Shown here: positions 57,898 through 64,000 of the stretch, in pieces
How the letters are laid out: each line of letters starts with the position of its first letter
How positions within the stretch are numbered: position 1 is the stretch's first letter
From: Geodermatophilus sp. TF02-6
GTDB lineage: Bacteria; Actinomycetota; Actinomycetes; Mycobacteriales; Geodermatophilaceae
DNA length: 64,000 nt
Assembly: GCF_003319115.1 (NCBI RefSeq)
Contig: NZ_QOHF01000016.1
Location: 57,708-121,707, forward strand
Direction of reading: 5' to 3'
Made by a program: the position numbers and the translations under genes
The notes under the pieces: model-generated
Databases searched by the model: none
Told to the model about the DNA's origin: nothing
What the model saw: the letters and a program-made list of their open reading frames with translations, nothing else

Positions 57898-57963
57898 GGC
57901 AGCCGATGTCCTCGCGCCGTTCGGTGAACGGGACCGGCATCTGTCGCACACTGGGCGCACAAT

Positions 57964-57977
57964 CGAACACGTGTTCG
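57964..57977 (+). promoter_or_regulatory. LexA-type SOS box
   Basis: CGAACACGTGTTCG, a perfect 14-bp palindrome; with flanks TCGAAC-ACGT-GTTCGT it matches 11 of 12 defined positions of the actinobacterial LexA box TCGAAC-N4-GTTCGA. It lies 83 bp before the ATG of the 90-residue gene, with TGTCGCA and CACAAT just upstream as a possible promoter. Confidence 0.75.
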
Positions 57978-58059
57978 TACGTCTGTGGCTGACCGCACCG
58001 CCGAAGAGTGAGCATCTGAGGCTGGTCGTCCGGTCGGCCCGATGCCCAGGAGGCTTGCG

Positions 58060-58332
58060 ATGACCACCGTCTCGACGTCCAACCTGCCCGCCGGGGAGCC
58101 GGTCCTGACCACCAACGTCGTCGGTACGGACTTCGGCCTCCCCCTGGTCCGGCCGACCAGGACCAGGCAGGGGGGCCAGGTTCGAGTCGTGCGCTCGCGC
58201 TGCAAGGCACACGGGGGAGTCGTCGTGTGGTTCACCGACGGCACGAAGACACCGCCGCTCCACGGGCGCACGGCCTGGATCGTCGCCGAGCCCGAGCCGG
58301 TCTCGCACCCGCCCGCGCGCGTGGTGGCGTGA
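58060..58332 (+). CDS. Small orphan protein behind an SOS box
   Basis: 90 residues, ATG with AGGAGG 6 nt upstream, an excellent start. The sequence (NVVGTDFGLPLVRPTRTRQG, VRVVRSRCKAHGGVVVWFTD, PPLHGRTAWIVAEPEP) reads as a compact beta-rich domain, without membrane segment or signal peptide. I do not recognise a family. A LexA-type palindrome lies upstream with no other gene between, so DNA-damage induction is the inference. Confidence 0.65.
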   Translation: MTTVSTSNLPAGEPVLTTNVVGTDFGLPLVRPTRTRQGGQVRVVRSRCKAHGGVVVWFTDGTKTPPLHGRTAWIVAEPEPVSHPPARVVA

Positions 58333-58603
58333 CTCGAGACGCCCGTCACGGCCCGCCCCTGGTCGAGTCGACGCTCGCGCGGCCAGGAGGCCCGGGCGCA
58401 GGGTTGAGAACCCGTGGACACGAAGGCCCTCGGTTCGCGGACCGCGGGCCCTACGTCGGACGGTGTCCGAGGGACGACACGCCACATGCGCGCACTGCTA
58501 CGACGACCTGCGCGGAGCTCCAGCCTCGGTGGTGGTGACGGGCGCGACATCCGGGGTACACACGGCCCTGAGCAACGACTCCGGGGCACCGCGGAGGTGT
58601 GCC
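58333..58603. other. Gap without assignable gene
   Basis: 271 bp between the SOS-box gene and the acyl-CoA ligase. It holds the ligase ribosome site (GGAGGTGTGCC) but no convincing ORF, RNA or operator. Confidence 0.6.
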
Positions 58604-60169
58604 ATGGCCCCCTTCACGTTCAGCCAGCTCACCCCGACGGCCTTCCTGGAGCGCTCGGCCCGGGTGTTCCCCGACCGCACGGCTGTCATCGACGGCGAGC
58701 GCCGGTTCTCCTACCGGGAGTTCGCCGACCGATCGCATCGCCTGGCCGGTGCCCTTGCCGCGAGCGGGGTGTTCCCCGGCGACCGGGTTGCCGCGCTGTG
58801 CAGCAACAGCTCGGCGATGCTCGAGCTGCACAACGGGGTGCCGTGGGCCGGGGCGGTACTCGTCCCGCTCAACGTGCGGCTCTCGGCCGAGGAACTGGAG
58901 CACATCCTGCGGCACTGCGGGGCCCGTTTCCTGGTCGCCGATGCCCAGCTCGTCGGGACCGCGACCGAGGTCGCCTCCGCGGTCGGCATCCCGCTGGTCG
59001 TCGCCGGGGGCGACACCGATGCGTACGAGCAGCTGCTCGCCGACGCCCGACCGCTCGCGCGCCCCTGCGAGGACGAGCGCGGGTTGCTGGCGCTCAACTA
59101 CACCTCCGGCACGACCGGTCGCCCGAAAGGCGTGATGTACCACCACCGCGGCGCACACCTGCAGTCGTTGGCCATGGCGATGCACACCGGGCTGGGCCCG
59201 TCGAGCCGCTACCTGTGGACGTTGCCGATGTTCCACTGCGACGGGTGGTGCTTCCCCTGGGCGGTGTCGGCGGCCGGCGCGACGCACGTGTGCCTGCCTC
59301 GCGTCGATCCCTCCCGGATCTGGCACCTGCTGCGCACGGAGGGCATCACCCACTTCAGCGCGGCGCCGACCGTCCTCACGATGATCGCCAATGCGCCAGA
59401 GGCTGCGGCGGGCCCACTGGACGTGCGGGTCCACGTCCAGACCGGGGGTGCACCCCCCACGCCGACGCTGCTGGCGCGGATGTCGGAGCTGAACGTGGAG
59501 GTCACCCATCTGTACGGACTGACCGAGACCTACGGTCCGCTGGCGATCAACCAGTGGCATCCCGAGTGGGGCGATCTCCCGGCGGAACGGCAGGCCGAGC
59601 TCAAGGCTCGGCAGGGCACGGGCAACGTCATCGCAGATCCGCTGCGGGTGGTCACCGACGACGGCGCCGACGTCCCCGCCGACGGGCAGACCATCGGTGA
59701 GATCGTCGCCCGCGGGAACGACGTCATGCGCGGCTACTACCTGGACGACGAGGCCACGGCGGCCGCAACGCTCGTCGGGAGCGCCGATGGCGCCGCGTGG
59801 TTCCGCACCGGCGACCTCGCCGTCGTCCATCCAGACGGCTACCTCGAGATCCGCGACCGGAGCAAGGACATCATCATCTCCGGCGGAGAGAACATCTCCT
59901 CGGTGGAGGTCGAGCGGGCACTCGACGCCCACCCCGCGGTGTTGGAGTCGGCGGTGGTGGGCGCATCCCACGAGAAGTGGGGGGAGATCCCTGTGGCGTG
60001 CGTGGCCTTGCGCCCGGGCGCCGAGGTCGACGACGCGGAGCTCGCCGCGTTCGTGCGGTCCCGCCTTGCCGGCTTCAAGGTGCCGAAGCGGTTCCTCTAC
60101 GGGGAGCTGCCCAAGACCTCCACCGGCAAGGTGCAGAAGAACCTGCTGCGCGACCGCATCACCGGCTGA
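58604..60169 (+). CDS. AMP-dependent acyl-CoA synthetase (medium-chain/FadD-like)
   Basis: 521 residues of the ANL superfamily. AMP loop NYTSGTTGRPKGVMYHHRG, LYGLTETYGP, hinge DRSKDIIISGGENISSVEVE and catalytic Lys in TSTGKVQKN are all intact. The region LPMFHCDGWCFPW is typical of medium-chain or branched acyl-CoA ligases (AlkK/DmdB-like group). ATG at 58604 follows GGAGG. It probably activates the substrate for the downstream dehydrogenase, decarboxylase and CoA-transferase genes, though a 404-bp gap separates them and co-transcription is uncertain. Confidence 0.92.
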   Translation: MAPFTFSQLTPTAFLERSARVFPDRTAVIDGERRFSYREFADRSHRLAGALAASGVFPGDRVAALCSNSSAMLELHNGVPWAGAVLVPLNVRLSAEELEHILRHCGARFLVADAQLVGTATEVASAVGIPLVVAGGDTDAYEQLLADARPLARPCEDERGLLALNYTSGTTGRPKGVMYHHRGAHLQSLAMAMHTGLGPSSRYLWTLPMFHCDGWCFPWAVSAAGATHVCLPRVDPSRIWHLLRTEGITHFSAAPTVLTMIANAPEAAAGPLDVRVHVQTGGAPPTPTLLARMSELNVEVTHLYGLTETYGPLAINQWHPEWGDLPAERQAELKARQGTGNVIADPLRVVTDDGADVPADGQTIGEIVARGNDVMRGYYLDDEATAAATLVGSADGAAWFRTGDLAVVHPDGYLEIRDRSKDIIISGGENISSVEVERALDAHPAVLESAVVGASHEKWGEIPVACVALRPGAEVDDAELAAFVRSRLAGFKVPKRFLYGELPKTSTGKVQKNLLRDRITG

Positions 60170-60573
60170 CGGAGACCCTGGTCGGGCGTCGACCGGCCGC
60201 GGGCCGACCTGTGCACGGACGTCTCGGACCGTCCGACGGGCAGGGCGACGAGGCACCGGGCTTCGTCGCGTCGGCCCGCGGCGAAGTGGAGGTCGGAGAG
60301 CGGGGCGCCGACCACCGGACGGCCGCACAGCGCGTTCGCGCCCGGACCGTCGGCGGTCAGGTGGCGGGTTCGGGGGCGCCGACCGGGCCGGCCAGCCACT
60401 CCCGGGCGGCGCGGACGAGCGTGCGCGGGTCGTCGGCAGACAGCCGGACGGCGGTGACCGCCTCCTCGCCGCCCGCGGGCAGCGCCAGGACGGAGGGGCT
60501 GCGCAGCGGTCGCTGTCGCCTCGTGGGTGTGGTCGAATGACGCAGGTCACAGACCCGACTTCGAGGGGGCGGG
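60170..60573. other. Gap with possible gene debris
   Basis: No intact gene. On the minus strand GPGANALCGRPVVGAPLSDL and, in another frame, VRLSADDPRTLVRAAREWL look protein-like but lack start and continuity. I cannot assign a family. It also contains the promoter region of the next operon. Confidence 0.4.
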
Positions 60574-61521
60574 GTGGACCGGACCGAGCACTGTGTCGCG
60601 GTGATCGGGGCGGGCACCATCGGGCTGTCGTGGGCGGTGCTGTTCGCCGTGCACCACATGACGGTCCGGGTGCAGGACCCCCGCCCAGGGATCGCCCGGG
60701 ACGTGGAGGAGGCGGCGCGGCAGTACGCGCGCGTCCAGCCGGACAGGGTGGGCGACCTGCAGGCCCTGCTCGAGCGCATCCACGTGGTCGACGACGTCGA
60801 GGCGGCCGTCACCGGCGCGGACGTCGTCCAGGAGAACGCTCCCGAGCGGCTGCCGCTCAAGCAGGAGCTGTTCGCCAGGATCGAGGCGGCGGCGCCCGAG
60901 CGGGCGCTGATCGCCTCGTCGACGTCGGCGCTGATGCCCAGCGACCTGGCGCGGGAGATGCGCACCCCCGAGCGCCTCGTGGTGGGGCACCCGTTCAACC
61001 CGCCCGAGGTGCTGCCGCTGGTGGAGGTCGTCCCGGGCGAGCGCACCGCGGACTGGGCGGTCGACGCGGCGGTCGCCCTCTACCGCAGCATCGGGAAGAA
61101 GCCCGTCGTCCTGCACGAGGAGATCAACGGGTTCGTCGCCAACCGGCTGCAGTCCACGCTGTTCCGTGAGTGCGTGTGGCTGGTCAGCCAGGGCGTGGTC
61201 AGCGCCGCCGAGCTCGACGAGATCGTCACCGAGTCGATCGGTATCCGCTGGGCGACGGCAGGGCCGTTCGAGAGCTTCCACCTCGGCGGCGGCCCGGGCG
61301 GCATGCGGCACTTCCTCGAACACCTCGGCCCGGGCATGGCCCGCCGGTGGAAGGTGGTCGAGCAGCCGGAGCTCGACGAGCCGACCGTCGAGCTGATCAG
61401 CGGCCAGGTGGAACGGCGCTTCCGGGACCGCACCTACGAGCAACTGACCGAGACACGCGACCGGGCACAACTGGCGGTCATCGCGGCCCGGGACGCCGCG
61501 CGGCAGGAGACGCCGCGGTGA
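60574..61521 (+). CDS. 3-hydroxyacyl-CoA dehydrogenase family protein
   Basis: 315 residues. N-terminal NAD-binding motif AVIGAGTIGLSWAVLFA; catalytic His in VVGHPFNPPEVLPLVEVV; helical C-terminal domain with NGFVANRLQSTLFRECVWLV. The single-domain size and the WATAGPFESFHLGGGPGGM segment resemble the carnitine 3-dehydrogenase/L-gulonate 3-dehydrogenase branch more than FadB. It would oxidise a 3-hydroxy acid or acyl-CoA to the 3-keto form. GTG start after GAGGGGGCGGG. Its stop overlaps the next start (GTGA), so it is co-translated with the acetoacetate decarboxylase-like gene. Confidence 0.9.
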   Translation: MDRTEHCVAVIGAGTIGLSWAVLFAVHHMTVRVQDPRPGIARDVEEAARQYARVQPDRVGDLQALLERIHVVDDVEAAVTGADVVQENAPERLPLKQELFARIEAAAPERALIASSTSALMPSDLAREMRTPERLVVGHPFNPPEVLPLVEVVPGERTADWAVDAAVALYRSIGKKPVVLHEEINGFVANRLQSTLFRECVWLVSQGVVSAAELDEIVTESIGIRWATAGPFESFHLGGGPGGMRHFLEHLGPGMARRWKVVEQPELDEPTVELISGQVERRFRDRTYEQLTETRDRAQLAVIAARDAARQETPR

Positions 61522-62255
61522 ACGTCGACGAGATCCGCCGGCTGCCGACCACCCCGATCGGCGCGCCGGCCTACCCGTCGGGGCGCTACCGGTTCACCGG
61601 TCGGGAGTACCTCAACATCCTCTACCGGACCGATGCCGAGGCGATGCGGGCGGTCGTGCCGGAGCCGCTGTCCGTCGCCGATCCGCTGGTCCGGTTCGAG
61701 GTCATGCGGATGCCCGATGTCACGGGGCTGGGCTCGTTCACCGAGTCCGGGCAGGTGCTACAGGTCGAGCACGACGGCGAGCCGGCCGACTACCTGCACG
61801 CCATGTACGTCGACAGCCTGGCCTCGATCGCCAGCGGCCGGGAGATCAGCGCCTTCCCCAAGAAGTCCGGCACGCCGCGGCTCTACGTCGACTCCGACAC
61901 ACTCGTCGGCACCCTGGACTACGGCACCCTGCGGGTGGCTACGGCGACCATGGGCTACAAGCACGCGCCGATGAGCGAGGAGGAGGCCCGCGCCGAGATC
62001 GGACGGCCCACCTACGCGCTGAAGATGCTGCCCGGTTACGACCGCCGGCCGCGGATCCTCGAGCTGGCCCGCAGCCAGATCACCGACATCACCGTGCACG
62101 GCGCCTGGCACGGCCCGGCCCGGCTGCAGCTGTTCGAGCACGCCTTGGCCCCGCTGGCCGACCTGCCGGTGCGCGACATCGTCTCGGCCAGCCACATCCT
62201 CACCGATCTCACGCTCGGCCGGGCCCGCTGCGTCTTCGACTACCTCACGGACTGA
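61518..62255 (+). CDS. Acetoacetate decarboxylase family protein
   Basis: 245 residues, the size of clostridial ADC (244). The Schiff-base Lys115 and its neighbour Lys116 lie in REISAFPKKSGTP, exactly the position of Lys115/Lys116 in Clostridium ADC. The enzyme decarboxylates beta-keto acids such as acetoacetate; the wider family includes other activities. GTG overlaps the dehydrogenase stop by 4 nt. A dehydrogenase making a 3-keto acid followed by a decarboxylase removing CO2 to leave a ketone is a sensible two-step route; the real substrate is unknown. Confidence 0.92.
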   Translation: MNVDEIRRLPTTPIGAPAYPSGRYRFTGREYLNILYRTDAEAMRAVVPEPLSVADPLVRFEVMRMPDVTGLGSFTESGQVLQVEHDGEPADYLHAMYVDSLASIASGREISAFPKKSGTPRLYVDSDTLVGTLDYGTLRVATATMGYKHAPMSEEEARAEIGRPTYALKMLPGYDRRPRILELARSQITDITVHGAWHGPARLQLFEHALAPLADLPVRDIVSASHILTDLTLGRARCVFDYLTD

Positions 62256-62316
62256 CCGCCGCCCGGCGGTAGCCGCACGGAGCTCGGGCCGGCGCAGGCC
62301 GGGGGAGGAGCGGGTC

Positions 62317-63546
62317 GTGGTCGCACCACTCGAGGGAGTCCAGGTCGTCGAAGTGGCCAACTGGATGGCCGCCCCCGGCGCCGCCGCGATGATGGCCGAC
62401 ATGGGCGCCGACGTCGTCAAGGTCGAACCCCTGCGCGGCGACGCCATGCGCGGCGCCACGCGGCAGCCCCGGGTGCCCGAGGGGCAGGCACCGATCGATG
62501 CCGCTTTCCAGCTGGACAACCGCGGCAAGCGCAGCATCGCCGTCGCGATCAACCAGCCCCGGGGTGCCGAGCTGGTGCGCCGGCTGGCCGCCGGCGCCGA
62601 CGTGTTCATCTGCAACCTGCTGCCGGCCCGGCAGGCGAAGTACGGGCTCGACGCCGGTACCCTCCTGGAGCTCGCCCCGCGGCTGGTGCACGCGACTCTC
62701 ACCGGCTACGGACCCGGCGGCCCCGACGCCGCCCGTCCCGGCTACGACCTCACCGCCTTCTTCGGCCGGGGTGCCGTCCTGGACGCGATGAGCGAGCCCG
62801 ACAACCCGGCGCCACCGCGGCTGCGTCCGGCGCAGGGCGACCACACTGCGGCCCTGGCGCTGTTCGGCTCCGTCCTCGCCGCGCTGCGGCTGGTCGAGGC
62901 CACCGGTCAGGGCCAGGTCGTGGACGTCAGCCTGCTGGCCGCCGCGGCCTGGACGATGTCCAGCGATCTCTCGGCCACACTGATCGACGGGATCACCCCG
63001 ACGCCCCAGGGCCGGATCGCCCGGCCGCACGCCCTGCACGGCGGGTTCCGCTGCGCCGACCGCCGCTGGATCCTGCTGTTCATGCCCGAGCCGCACTGGT
63101 GGCCCCGGTTCTGCGAGGCCGTCGGCCGCCCGGAGTGGATCGAGGACGAGCGCTTCGCCACCTGGGGCGCCCGGGCGGCGAACATGCCCGAGCTCACGCG
63201 GCTGATGGACGAGGTCTTCGCGACCCGGCCACTCCGGGAGTGGTGCGCGCTCTTCGACGAGCGCGGCTTCATCTGGGGCCCGGCATCAACCGTCTCGGAG
63301 TTCGCCGCCGACGAGCAGGCCGCCGCCGACGGTCTCTTTCCGGAGATCCAGGCAGCGGACGGACGACGGTTCCGTACCGTGCGGCCGCCGATGCGGGTGC
63401 GCGGTGCCGACATCTCGCCGCGCGGTCCCGCGCCGATCGTCGGCCAGCACACCCATGCCGTCCTGGGCCAGCTCGGCGTCACCCGGGAGGAGCTCACGCT
63501 GCTGACCCGGGATGGCGTCATCGGGTCGACCGACACCGACTCGTGA
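62317..63546 (+). CDS. CaiB/BaiF CoA-transferase family protein (class III)
   Basis: 409 residues. N-terminal VVEVANWMAAPGAAAMMADM followed by GADVVKVEPLRGD is the family signature. The catalytic Asp144, which carries the acyl-anhydride intermediate, is in RPGYDLTAFFGRG. It moves CoA between an acyl-CoA and a free acid. GTG at 62317 follows GGGGGAGGAGCGGG. It is third in the operon after the dehydrogenase and decarboxylase (61-nt gap), so it probably loads or unloads CoA on the pathway intermediate. Donor and acceptor are not evident. Confidence 0.93.
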   Translation: MVAPLEGVQVVEVANWMAAPGAAAMMADMGADVVKVEPLRGDAMRGATRQPRVPEGQAPIDAAFQLDNRGKRSIAVAINQPRGAELVRRLAAGADVFICNLLPARQAKYGLDAGTLLELAPRLVHATLTGYGPGGPDAARPGYDLTAFFGRGAVLDAMSEPDNPAPPRLRPAQGDHTAALALFGSVLAALRLVEATGQGQVVDVSLLAAAAWTMSSDLSATLIDGITPTPQGRIARPHALHGGFRCADRRWILLFMPEPHWWPRFCEAVGRPEWIEDERFATWGARAANMPELTRLMDEVFATRPLREWCALFDERGFIWGPASTVSEFAADEQAAADGLFPEIQAADGRRFRTVRPPMRVRGADISPRGPAPIVGQHTHAVLGQLGVTREELTLLTRDGVIGSTDTDS

Positions 63547-63643
63547 ACTCGGTCGACCCGGAGGCAGCGCCGGGAGGGGCATGACCGTCGCGGCGGCAGC
63601 GACCGCTGCATCCACCTCCCGGGCGCCCCGCGTGCTGAAGGCC

Positions 63644-63798
63644 GGGTCGGTGTCCGACGACGTCGGTGTCGTCGGGAGCCGCGTGGGCAGGGCGGATCCG
63701 GGCTGGCGATCGGCGCAGTCGACCTGCGGTGGCAGTGGTCTACCGGGCAGCCGTGCCACGGCCTGTGGAGCATGTTGCCCGGTGCCGTGACCGGCGAG
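63644..63798. repeat. 155-bp dispersed repeat, copy B (HpaI-aldolase fragment)
   Basis: Gapless match to 46006-46160, same orientation. It reads LAIGAVDLRWQWSTGQ then PCHGLWSMLPGAVTGE in frame, the N-terminal part of an HpcH/HpaI aldolase; the ATG of copy A is CTG here. After 63798 the similarity stops and no aldolase sequence follows. A dead fragment. Confidence 0.8.
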
Positions 63799-64000
63799 GT
63801 CCAGTCGCGGAGCGCCGCTCGACCGCCTGCCAGGTTGCAGCCGCCGCAGCGGGTGACTCCGCGAAGAGCTGTGCCTGACTTCCGCAGCAAGCTGTCGGCC
63901 TGGTGACGGGAACGTGCTGGCAGATGGGATGACACGCCGATCGAGGGCGTGAGGGCTCCGGTTACCAGGCGGGTGAGGGCGGCGCTGTGCTGAAGGCCGG
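63799..64000. other. Right edge, no gene; possible start of a further repeat copy
   Basis: No ORF of substance. The last 14 bases (GTGCTGAAGGCCGG, 63987-64000) repeat 63632-63645, which directly precede copy B, so another copy may begin just beyond the window. Confidence 0.45.

Noticed and set aside
58400..58450. Possible tRNA-like stretch (TTCG-containing arm) upstream of the acyl-CoA ligase
   Set aside because: No acceptor stem or anticodon arm could be folded by eye.
63512..63790. 92-codon ORF at the right end
   Set aside because: Out of frame with the aldolase fragment it covers; Arg/Ser/Gly-rich and without ribosome site.

Overview
The window is very GC-rich (roughly 73-75% by eye), with strong GC3 bias, many GTG starts and actinobacterial gene families: SigJ/ECF41 sigma factor, mycobacterial-type LigB, DUF2254, DUF6463, PTS-type DhaKLM and a fused acyl-CoA carboxylase. 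I infer a chromosome segment of a Geodermatophilaceae-like actinobacterium (Geodermatophilus/Blastococcus/Modestobacter group). I saw no rRNA, tRNA, CRISPR array or intact IS element.

Left third (1-31 kb), mostly intact. After the end of a GT4 glycosyltransferase comes a rightward operon: phaB, a single-chain biotin-dependent carboxylase, and a long KAS III-like synthase. It faces phaC across a perfect 14-bp hairpin. Together these genes could make polyhydroxybutyrate with malonyl-CoA as the driver and no thiolase. Next are an EmrB/QacA-type exporter with a very long Thr/Ser/Pro tail and a divergent TetR regulator with a perfect palindromic operator, an FAD monooxygenase, a DUF2254 membrane protein, a copper amine oxidase with its permease, LigB, and an ECF41 module with matching divergent promoters. 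An SDR, a truncated BKACE gene and dhaKLM close this part.

Middle (31-46 kb): a two-domain TcmI-like cyclase, a large membrane protein with a central kinase-like domain, an HhH protein, a coiled-coil DNA-binding-like protein divergent from a tyrosine recombinase, a GH13 enzyme, a broken HAD gene, an acyl-CoA ligase, and a Baeyer-Villiger monooxygenase divergent from a carotenoid oxygenase.

Right third (46-64 kb) looks like an accessory catabolic island with decay. Two directly repeated 155-bp fragments of an HpcH/HpaI-aldolase-like gene, about 17.6 kb apart, bracket it. It holds a CocE/NonD hydrolase with a TetR regulator, a FUSC membrane protein, SDR and LLM oxidoreductases, a VapBC pair, a decayed LuxR regulator joined to an ECF41 C-terminal domain, a P450, a frameshifted conserved hypothetical gene, a 90-residue gene behind a LexA-type SOS box, and an acyl-CoA ligase followed by a 3-hydroxyacyl-CoA dehydrogenase / acetoacetate decarboxylase / CoA-transferase operon.

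The best candidates for something undescribed are the thiolase-free PHB gene set, the LuxR-ECF41 junction, the paired ECF41 promoters, and the SOS-box orphan gene.
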